Origin: Nemertoderma westbladi | Lineage: Eukaryota; Xenacoelomorpha; Nemertodermatida; Nemertodermatidae | Direction of reading: 5' to 3' | Assembly (NCBI GenBank): GCA_032718475.1 | Contig: JAUCBJ010008394.1 | Location: 1 to 64,000, forward strand | DNA: 64,000 bases | Notes under the pieces: generated by a model | Told to the model about the DNA's origin: nothing | Seen by the model: the letters and a program-made list of their open reading frames with translations, nothing else | Database searches by the model: none | Shown: positions 55,801 through 64,000 of the stretch, in pieces | Numbering within the stretch: the first letter of the stretch is position 1 | How the letters are laid out: each line of letters starts with the position of its first letter | Translations under genes and position numbers: made by a program

Positions 55801-56397
55801 TAAACAAGTTGTCCTCAATCGAGTGCCAGGGTGTGTTCTTTTACGGAGAGTGATCATATTATTGATCAATTTAAATCCTCATTAAAACTCAATTATTTCG
55901 CACATGATTTATATCATTAGAAAGCTGAGAATCATGTGCATCTTTTGACGCATAAATTAATTAAATTCATAAAGAGGAAAGCTCATAAAAATGCTGATTG
56001 AAATTCTACAATTAACTACACAAGTATATGTAGTTTTCAAAAGTTTAGTAATTATACACACAGACAGACTTCTATATATAGTTCCCCTGTCTGTCACTAA
56101 GGGAGTAACTGTAAGAAACAAAGTTAACTTTTTGGTGTCTCTCAACCTTCAACGTGCAAATGTGTTGCTATCTCGAGAAAATGACATCATATTATGCGAA
56201 AATTTATCCGAATTATTTGATACAAAATGTCCATAAATACATCAGGAGATATAGGGAGATATCAGCTGTAACTAAATGTAATGATTGGAAAGATCGAGAC
56301 TCAGTTAACTGTATCACAATTTAATATTATTGATATTAACAATGTGTTGTTGGCAAGCTGTGATTTTCGAGGTATTTATTATACATTTATTACATTA

Positions 56398-56473
56398 AAT
56401 ACTACTAGGATCGGCATGCTGCATTGCAGCTGCATTTTTAAGAATGCTGTGCCGGCTTATCGACAAAATTACA
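56398..56473 (-). mobile_element. Very short LINE 3' end
   Basis: ACTACTAGGATCGGCATGCT through GAATGCTGTGCCGGCTTATC repeats the last 70 bases of the LINE at 55363. A severe 5' truncation flanked by ACATTAAATAC (56390, 56468), a probable target duplication. Confidence 0.7.
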
Positions 56474-56566
56474 TTAAATACAATATTATATTCAATATAC
56501 ACAAAATTATATAAAACTATCTAATTTATTAAACCAACCCGAAACCACAATAAGCATAAACGTTAA

Positions 56567-56645
56567 TAATTATATTATTAATAAACAAGATAGAGTATGT
56601 AATAAGAAAAAGTACAAGTAGGAGACAGACAAAGAAGTCAACTGA
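56567..56645. repeat. Dispersed repeat (see 37138)
   Basis: About 78 bases shared with 37138-37225. Confidence 0.6.
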
Positions 56646-58390
56646 TTCGTTGGTACCATATGAAAGGTAACGTTCCGAAAATCCCAAACCATATCCTGTA
56701 CACTCTGTACTAGATATCCACCCAGTTTGACAGAGGGATCTATAAGAACTGGTTGGACATAATAACAAATAATTGATTGATATATCAGTAGTAGTTTAAT
56801 AAAGATGAATTAATAATTTAGTTATTTAATAATAATTAAATAATATAGTTTATAATAATATTTAATAATTATTTATGCGGTTTATAAATAAATGCGGTTT
56901 AAATAACTAAAAATTTAGTTACTTCAAAATAATTAGTGATTAGTAAAATTTGTAATTATGGGGAATTAATAATTAATTTAGTCACTTTCATTGAAGTTCA
57001 TAGCGAGTGCAGGGGCACTCGCCATCTCTTCCAGGTGGCTTATTTCCATGTTCCTCACCCTCCCCACAATTTCCCCTGACCCACCCGCTTCCGCCTCAGT
57101 CTCCTGATTTTCTCTTCCCCAAACTCTTCAACGTTCGTTCCCATTATTTTTCCCCATCCCTTCCGCGACTTTCCACCACTGTCTTCCGCCATAGTTTGTA
57201 ATATTATATACATTTACGATACCCTGATAGTTAATGGTCATTTTGCCCCACCCCCACTCTCCCTTCCGTTGACACCACACTGATCCATCAATAACACCCC
57301 CATGTTAAGTATTACCATACATCCAAAAAAATTAACTTTTCAGAAGAAATGGAGTTTGTATTTTTGGTATTCTAGCAACTGGGCTGTATACGATGTACAG
57401 CACAATGTATATATAATCTCCTATTTTTGGGACGAATTTTAACTTGTTTGAATTTAAAAGTAATGGATATAGACTGAATTATTATTCTTACTACTATAGA
57501 ATTGGTAACGGTACTGTACAATAGGGATGGATACGCGGGGAACGGTCGTGGAATGAATGTCGAGAAAGAAGAGAAACGAATAAGCAGTTGGGGAAGAAGC
57601 AGTAGGGGGGAGCCAGGGTTGAGACAGTACACTGTACTTGTGAAGACCCGTGGCCCTATGAATCTGGAAATTTGGAGTGCGCTCAGATTTAGGAGTTTAA
57701 ATCTACCTGTGTTGATAAAGTTAGCAAAATCGTCAGCGACTTTTATAATTTGATAACTCAATCAGTCATACAGGGACTCAACAACTTATAATAATTTACT
57801 CAATTCAAAAGCTGAAATATACTTTCAGGGATGCTATGTGACAAGACATCAAGCAACCTACCGATTCCAAATTTTTCAAAAATATAATTTAAAAAACATA
57901 AACTTTGGTTGGAATTAACAAGTAAGATTATCGTTTGATCTGCGGATCCCACTGCTCTTGCTTGATCTGTGAAATAATTTATTAAACATATATAATTTAA
58001 ATTCATAAATCGTTAAAAGTTAAATGTAAAGAAAAAACAGCAGTCTATCAATCAGCAGTACGGTCTATAAAGATAAACCATGGGTAATTCTCTCCGCACC
58101 TTGAGGTAATTATCTACAGCTTCAGGTAAATCTATATGCAATTGTTTTTGCAATTCTCCGCAGTTGTGGGTAAAAATATATACCCTGAACTAGGGGAGGG
58201 TAAACACATTTATCCACAGTTTTTTTGTACAATCAAAAGGTAAAATGGCTCCTTTTATGGAGGTAGCAGTACCACTCAATTGTAAAACTGAAATTTATAG
58301 AAACATACCATCGATTTTGTTTCGATAACGAAGGTATTATTTACTAGTTTCTCCAACTTTCTCTTGTGCGCATTGCAACAAAAGGCAGAC
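56646..58390. other. Intergenic DNA, no gene recognised
   Basis: Contains a GC-richer CT-rich block (57000-57200, starting with the palindrome GCGAGTGCAGGGGCACTCGC) and an unrecognised 129-codon minus-strand ORF (57372-57761). Words such as GGTAATTATC and GGTTAAC near 58080-58210 recall the CAGCTGCGGGTAA repeats at 45.1 and 59.75 kb. Confidence 0.4.
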
Positions 58391-58399
58391 CTACTCCGG

Positions 58400-58945
58400 T
58401 GGAAGTAATTAAAGTGTAGATTTCTTTGCGCTATTCCGCATCCAATGACTATCAAATAGGTGTGGCCGATGACTTTGGCATCAATCAGTCCAATGTTTCG
58501 AGAATTTTGGATAGTTTCCTGAACACTTTGGTTTCAAAACTTAATGATTATATTAAAATTCCAACCACATCTGACCAGTTTCAGATGTTATTAGAGGGAA
58601 GTTCCTTTTGGGAGTGGGGTGGGTATATTGGATTGCATTTGTGGTATGTTTACTTCACTTATTGTTGTAACTATAGTTCTTTATGTGGATAGATGCACTC
58701 GGTTGTGTTACTCTATTGTCCTGGTTACTCTAGTGCTACAATTCAACTCAACTGGAAACTCATGTTCTAAGCGAGCAAGTTTTTGGTCGCTTGAAAAGTC
58801 GTTTTGCATGATGAAACTCGTCTTTCACTTCTAAGGTTGCGAAAGTAGTTGTTGCTTGCTGTATTTTGCACAACATGGGTTTGCCAAATTTAGACGGAAA
58901 TGAAGACAATAATATTTGGAATATTCCAACTGTGCCATGCACAGG
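58400..58945 (+). pseudogene. PIF/Harbinger transposase, internally deleted
   Basis: 58426-58590 reads RYSASNDYQIGVADDFGINQ, then SNVSRILDSFLNTLVSKLND and YIKIPTTSDQF. This is the helix-turn-helix region preceding the DDE nuclease of Harbinger transposases. From 58768 the sequence jumps to VFGRLKSRF and, after a shift, KVVVACCILHNMGLPNLDGN, the conserved C-terminal end. The catalytic core in between is absent. A Myb-like partner gene of such an element is at 43446-44055, 14 kb away, so they need not come from the same copy. Confidence 0.7.
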
Positions 58946-59043
58946 TAATTTAATTACAGGCGATGCATATCGCAGTCATGTTGGGTCAATAGTGTATTTT
59001 GAAATTATGATACTGTAGGCCTATTGTGTGTTTTTTTTCTGAC

Positions 59044-59950
59044 GAGTACTAACTTTTATTCAACTAAATACAGTAATTGATTTCAACGATGCAATACATA
59101 CCTAATATGTACTTTCACTTTCAAATTATTTTACATTATGTATTACATTATGTACATTATGTAATTTTCACACTAAGGGAGGAAAATCGGGTTTGTGAAG
59201 TACAAAATTAAATTATTGATTGCTAATAATTGGCCATAAACAATCTCAATCCTGGGGCCATATTCTTTCTTAGTGATCACTAGGCACAGGTAATCAGACT
59301 AGATAGCACAAACTTCGCACTAAATTTAGGTTAAATTTCGCGATATATAGTCCGACTACTTGTGGGTAGTGAGAATTAAGAACGCCCAAGAACGAATAAA
59401 CGCACTATAACATACAGTACGCAATATATGTAATGAAAAAGCAAAGCTACAGTATAAACTTCAAATTAACAATTTTTCTTCTAATATTAAATATAGGAAA
59501 ATTAAATCAGTCAACCGTGTGGCACATATATCCTACAATCATAATAATACAAGCCAACCCTTTTTGAAATGAGGGGAATATAAAATCAATCAATGAGTTG
59601 TCCTAAAATGCGTGCATCCCACTTAAAAAAGTGAATGTGTATTTGGGTCTGTAAATGAGGGTAGTCTGGAGAGTGTGGGTACCATTCGATTGTTCACACA
59701 TATTGCATATGGATTTTACCTGAACTTGAGGATAATCATACAGTACCCTCAGCTGCGGGTAATTATCATCACATTTACCCCCAGCTGTGGTTAACATTGC
59801 ATACGACTGCTGATGTAACTGTTATCTGTGGTATAACTTATGGTGTCTCTAAAGAGACACAAAATATAGCTAGTATACAAATTGTTGGGTGGATGAATTA
59901 TGTACTGGATGCTATGAATGCAAATTTCCTTACAGATGAATAGGTTTTAA
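59044..59950 (+). repeat. Repeat block preceding Gypsy fragment B
   Basis: 59044-59245 equals 37223-37460 and 59245-59950 equals 44640-45300. It includes inverted words ACCCTCAGCTGCGGGTAATT and TTACCCCCAGCTGTGGTTAA. Confidence 0.75.
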
Positions 59951-60385
59951 AATTACAAACATATTACAAACTACAAACATTCTATGAATTCAATAGCTCA
60001 GTTTTCAGTAAAAGTAATGTAAAAGGAGTGAAAAATAATGTAAAAGTTGTGAGAATGATGTAGTTGATTGTTTAACGGCTTTTCTATGGAAGGAGTTTTA
60101 AAATTATTCTATTTAAAAATAAACAAAATTTTTATTAGTGCAGTATTTTTTTGGAGGCATTTTTATTGTTTAATAGAGGTTTTTATTCACTTATATTTTG
60201 ACCCTTTAGAGACGCCATATTAACTTGCCTTTGAATTATTACAATTGCATAACTACTGTGAAATAAATAATGTTTCAGAATTTTCGGCATTTATTTAATA
60301 TAATTTATTTTTAAATAGAACATTATTTCAACTCCTTCCATTAAACAATCAACTACATTATTCTCAGACCTTTTACATTATAGTA
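59842..60385. repeat. Nested inverted repeats upstream of Gypsy B
   Basis: GGTGTCTCTAAAG at 59842 pairs with CTTTAGAGACGCC at 60204-60216; this is the GGCGTCTCT family of 2286-2820, including the GTGCAGTATTTTTTTGGAGG block at 60140. Independently, 60039-60119 (AATGTAAAAGTTGTGAGAAT, ATGTAGTTGATTGTTTAA) pairs with 60304-60385. The two pairs overlap. Confidence 0.7.
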
Positions 60386-60454
60386 TATAATAATGATTAT
60401 GGACTATCAATATACAGATACCAAATATAGCAAATAAATAAAACATTGCCACAT

Positions 60455-60471
60455 TGGTGACCCCGAACCCC
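60455..60471 (+). promoter_or_regulatory. Gypsy primer-binding site
   Basis: TGGTGACCCCGAACCCC follows an A/T-rich stretch ending in CAAATAAATAAAACATTGCCACA. TGGTGACCCCGA is a common tRNA-complementary primer site directly after Gypsy 5' LTRs, so the 5' LTR should end near 60453. Its start is not identified. Confidence 0.6.
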
Positions 60472-62445
60472 AAAACGCATTTTTGGAGTAACTGCTGAAC
60501 CCGCTTCACAGCCCTCACAAATGGCCGAATCCAACGCAGTGTTGTTGAAGTTTCCAACCTTTTGGACGAGCCAGTCCACGTGGACAATACAGAGTACTAC
60601 CACGTTGTGGGGGCCCTGGACCAGGAAGCGGCAACTCGCCTTCTCCAACTCATCCGGGACCCTCCTGCCACAGGAAAGTACCACAAATTTAAGGAGCACT
60701 GGGGGACTGCTGCCCCTCATAACGCCTGAACGAGATGCAGGCACTACTCAGCGACACCATTCGTGTCTGCTGTTTGAGGAGGCCTTCCTCCGGACAATGC
60801 CTGCAGACATCCGCCTCCAACTCGCTGAGGAGGTATTCCAAGACCTGGACAGAGTCGTGGATGGCGCTGATGCGCTGTGGGAGGCCACCCTCCAAAACTT
60901 GCTTTTGGCCCATGCTGTTGAGAAACCGGAGTTGGTCTTGCCCACTGTCATGCAGGAACTCCTCGACTAACTCTGCATCCCGACTAGTGCTACTTCCACC
61001 AGTGGTTTGGCCCAATGCCAAGTGTCACCCGCCCTTCAGCTCAGGGAAACACCCAGGCCGGCCGTCAGTAGCAGCTGCCATGGCTGGCCTCCCCAATCTG
61101 CTGCTCTTTGCCTGGGACTGGATTTCTGGGCAACGTTTCTTAGTGGATACCACGGCCAGCAACAAAAACAACATCCAGACCTACGGCGAGCGGCAGGTAA
61201 AAATTCCCCCTTCAATGATTCATACTCGATGATTCGAGTGGAAGTTCACCACCACTGACATCGTCCAGCCTCTCCTCGGAGCCGACTTCAAGCCAACAAC
61301 CTGTTGGTCGACCTGAGAAGCCATCGTCTGGTTGACACTGACACATTGACCTCAATCCGGTGCGGCCAGACACGAGGCCACACCCTGCAACTTGGTTCGG
61401 TGGCTGCCTCCGACATACGATTTCGCCCGATTCCTCACCGAGTTCCCCGACATTACGGTGCCGCGGTTCTCCGACCCCACGACCAAACATGGGTCACACA
61501 CTTTATCCCCACTGAGGGACCCCCAGTTTACTCACGCTCCCATCATCTGTCTCCGGATAAGCTGCAGATCATGAGTGAGGAGTTCAGGAAGATGGAAGAG
61601 ATGGAATCATCCACCAGTCCCTGGTCGTCGCCCCTCCACATGGCCTCGAAACCCTTGGGTGGCTGGTGGGGCAACTATCAGCGTCTCAACAATGCCATGA
61701 CCCCGTACCAGTACCCTATCCCCCACATCCATGACTTTTCTGCACGACTGGTAGGGGCGAAAATCTTCTCAAAGACCGATCTGGTGCGCGGATACCACCA
61801 GATCCCCATCACTGAGGCTGACATTGCCAAGACCGCAGTCATCACTCTGTTTGAACTGTTGAGTTCCTTAGGATGCTGTTCTGGTTGAAGAATGCGGCCC
61901 AGGACTTCCAGAGACTGATGGACACAGTGTGCCAGGGACTCGACTTCCTCTTTGTCTTCTTAGATGATGTCCTCGTCGCCAGTCGGACTCCCAAGGAGCA
62001 CCATAAACACCTTCGTCAGCTCTTTATGCGCTTTCAACATGTGCCATCCTGCGGCCCCTATACTCAGCCCTCGCCACTAAAACAAGAATTCTGGATTGGA
62101 CCACCGAGATTCTGGCCATGTTCCAGAATGCCAAGGTGGTCCTTGCCAATGCGACAATGATTGCCCATACCAACGCCAATGCCTTCACCTCTCTCACTGT
62201 GGATGCCTCTGGCACGGCAGTGGGCGCCATTCTAGAACAGCTTGTTGGTGATTCTTGGCAGCCTCTGGAGTTCTTAAGTCACCAACTATGACCCCAGAGG
62301 TGAAGTACAGCAAGTTTGACCGCGAACTTCTCGCGCTGTACCTCGCAGTCTGTCACTTCCAGTATTTCCTGGAGGGCCGCATGTTCACTGCCTACACAGA
62401 CCACAAGCTGCTTACATTTGCTTTCACCAAGATCAGCGACCCGTA
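60472..62445 (+). pseudogene. Gypsy gag-pol, frameshifted and truncated
   Basis: Gag-like residues VLLKFPTFWTSQ and, in another frame, YYHVVGALDQEAATRLLQLI and DPPATGKYHKFKEH (60521-60710). Next comes a protease-to-RT region and the RT at 61550-61990: LSPDKLQIMSEEFRKMEE, SSTSPWSSPLHMASKP, RLNNAMTPYQYPIPHIHDF, KIFSKTDLVRGYHQIPI and, after a frameshift near 61875, MLFWLKNAAQDFQRLMD and LFVFLDDVLVASRT with the catalytic LDD. The connection present at 45315-45600 is deleted near 62040. RNase H follows (LTVDASGTAVGAILEQL; KYSKFDRELLALYLAVCHFQ; AYTDHKLLTFAFTKISD) and stops where the inverted repeat begins. Integrase and the 3' LTR are missing. Confidence 0.8.
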
Positions 62446-62568
62446 TTGCCACACCCTATACATTATTTTCACTGCAAATTTAGCTACTGAATTCATAGAA
62501 TGTTTGTAATTACACATTGAAACATATGCATCTGTAACAAAATTTACACTCATTGCATATTATATAGT

Positions 62569-63110
62569 ACTTACCTCCACCCACAATTCTTATAAGCTGG
62601 TTTTTTCCTCTAAATTTTTCCAAAATATGAGCTGTTGTTAGTTAACTATTAATAATGTTCTAGAATAAATTTTTAATTCTAGAACTTTACAAAAAGGTTA
62701 AAAAATCATATATCATAATATATCTAGCTATTTGTTGTATTTTTAAATTTTTGTAAGTTCAAGAACATTAATTTTATTCTGGAAGAAATTTATAAAAAGT
62801 TACTAATCATTCGCAAATGTAGCGGGTTTTTGCTATTTATATAGTCTAGATTGTGTTCCCTATTCTTAAAAAATAATTTAGTAACAAGTTTTTCATATTC
62901 TAGAATGCTTTTTAAACAATTTTGCCTCTTTTAACATGGCCTCAAAGAAAATTATTTGTTCTATAACCATTTTTATAATACCTACACTTGTTTTATAACA
63001 TTTCAAAGAAATCTTTAGAAATTAGCTAGTTTATAAAATTGGAGGGGTTTTGGTGGTGTTGGGTACCCAGTGACATAATGGAGAAGAAGTATAATTAAGA
63101 CATTAATGTT
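62569..63110. repeat. TTCTAGAA-rich repeat following composite B
   Basis: The same unit as 49887-50440, in the same position relative to the Gypsy fragment. The two composites are therefore duplicated together with this flank. Confidence 0.75.
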
Positions 63111-63540
63111 CTAGAATAAGCAATATTTAAACAAAATTCCTGCTTACCAATATGTCGTAATGCATAACTTTTGATGTACTAAATAGAACTAATATATAAA
63201 TAACGTCGTGAAAATAATGTTCCATTTTAAAATTAACTACTTATTACATGCTAAATAAATATCATGGAACATATTTTCACTATGCACTCGATTCTTTATT
63301 AACCTCGCTACGCTTGGTAAATAAAATATCTCGAGTATAGTGAAAATTATTTTCTACATTATATACTTATTTTTTTTTTTTTTTTTTTTTTTTTAAGTTG
63401 AAGTAATATATATATAATCAAATAATTTTACAAACAATAATGTGAAATCTAACTTAATATAAAAAACTATTGAATTAATATTCAAACTACCTACTAAATA
63501 TAAAAAGCACAATGAGTATCGGGGGGGGGGGGGGGGGGAG
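63111..63540. other. AT-rich DNA with a hairpin, poly-T and poly-G runs
   Basis: A hairpin is formed by ATTTTCACTATGCACTCGAT (about 63274) and ATCTCGAGTATAGTGAAAAT (about 63330-63349). A poly-T run of 24 lies at about 63370 and a G run at 63521-63538. No coding sequence. Confidence 0.6.
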
Positions 63541-63981
63541 TTAGGGACCATGGACCACCTCGTAGAGTCCCTCGTTATTGCTGAGTGAGGGGTCCACAGT
63601 CCCTATGATGGAGGCCGCATTGCCGACTAGGATGGCGATGGCCAGCCTCTGCAGGAGGAAGCGGTGAGATCGGGGCTCCTGGGTGACAGAGTGGAGTCTG
63701 GCCCCGATCTCCTTCAGGAACTCGGATGTTTCAGGGCCGGGGCGGCCCAAGGTCTCGTAGGCTACCGGGTGGAAGAGGTAGCCCCGGTCCATGAGTTCCT
63801 GATATTTGCGGATCTTTAGAGATTCCGCTTCCTCCGCAGTACAGCCTCCCGCGGATAGAGTCTGGGCGAGGTGGCTGGGTGCCAGAGGGTCCGCCACTGT
63901 CGCGTCCCACGTGAGGAACCGTCCGCGGCTCCACGGGACCAGGGTGACACCATCTACTCGCTTCCCATCCCCTCTACACAA
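63541..63981 (-). pseudogene. HGLSC-type LINE C-terminal fragment, runs towards the window end
   Basis: A minus-strand frame of 146 codons without stops: GDGKRVDGVTLVPWSRGRFL, TWDATVADPLAPSHLAQTLS, YQELMDRGYLFHPVAYETLG, RSHRFLLQRLAIAILVGNAA and SIIGTVDPSLSNNEGLYEVV. It is the intact form of the region found broken at 36.4-37.1 kb. The rest of ORF2 lies beyond base 64000, so it may belong to a longer copy. Confidence 0.75.
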
Positions 63982-64000
63982 GCCTAGAGGCTCGAGCGTA

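Larger units (their letters stand above)
59868..62597. mobile_element. Composite B: Gypsy gag-pol remnant between inverted repeats
   Basis: The left arm 59868-60040 (AGCTAGTATACAAATTG, GATGAATAGGTTTTAAA, ACATTCTATGAATTCAATAG) is inverted relative to 62455-62597 (CTACTGAATTCATAGAATGT, AATTACACATTGAAACATAT, ATTCTTATAAGCTGG). Inside is a Gypsy element with primer site, gag and pol parts but no 3' LTR. The same arms enclose a different part of the same Gypsy family at 45208-49920. Confidence 0.65.

Noticed and set aside
60689-61490. Several minus-strand and off-frame ORFs of 90-165 codons
   Set aside because: Shadows of the GC-richer Gypsy gag-pol remnant.

Overview
The window reads as AT-rich nuclear DNA of an invertebrate animal. 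There are no bacterial operons or ribosome-binding sites. Host genes are sparse and intronless in what is visible, and most of the DNA belongs to animal transposon classes: BEL/Pao and Gypsy LTR elements, RTE-like and other LINEs, tRNA-derived SINEs, Merlin, PIF/Harbinger, Tc1/mariner and many foldback elements. I cannot name the species; a marine invertebrate is plausible but unproven.

Host genes: three related single-exon transporters of the major facilitator superfamily, resembling SLC18B1, lie at 20.65-21.96 kb (+), 30.45-31.76 kb (+, one frameshift) and 50.5-51.8 kb (-). They form a local, partly inverted gene cluster pulled apart by transposon insertions. Short upstream and downstream blocks are shared, so whole gene units were duplicated.

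Layout. 0-5.6 kb: a SINE, a 2.1-kb inverted-repeat element with TA target duplications that holds a second inverted-repeat element with a palindromic CTGCAG minisatellite, then AT-rich repeats. 5.6-18.0 kb: a complete, very young BEL/Pao insertion (12.36 kb, LTRs of about 1,225 bp nearly identical, 5-bp target duplication). It keeps an open Gag-protease frame, has lost the reverse transcriptase and integrase cores, and carries small extra ORFs near its 3' end. 18.0-19.5 kb: a decayed LINE. 20.6-31.8 kb: transporters 1 and 2, separated by a 68-bp minisatellite, a foldback MITE, a Tc1/mariner remnant and a SINE. 32-45 kb: a 1.3-kb inverted array of ATATCGAGTGTTGAAAA-like units, LINE fragments, a 2.8-kb palindrome with a Helitron-like insert bearing CTCF-like motifs, an RTE-like LINE holding a short insertion with a 13-bp target duplication, and a Harbinger Myb-like pseudogene. 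45-50 kb: Gypsy pol fragments set between inverted repeats, split by a 2.4-kb palindrome and by an apparently intact Merlin transposon. 50.5-51.8 kb: transporter 3. 52.5-53.7 kb: a rather well preserved RTE-like LINE. 54-63 kb: further LINE ends, a Harbinger transposase remnant and a second Gypsy fragment set between the same inverted repeats. 63.5-64 kb: a LINE C-terminal fragment running off the end.

The least ordinary feature is the repeated architecture of Gypsy coding fragments between inverted repeats (45.2-49.9 and 59.8-62.6 kb). The second copy preserves the empty site for the Merlin insertion seen in the first. Together they allow the order of nested insertions to be read within one window.
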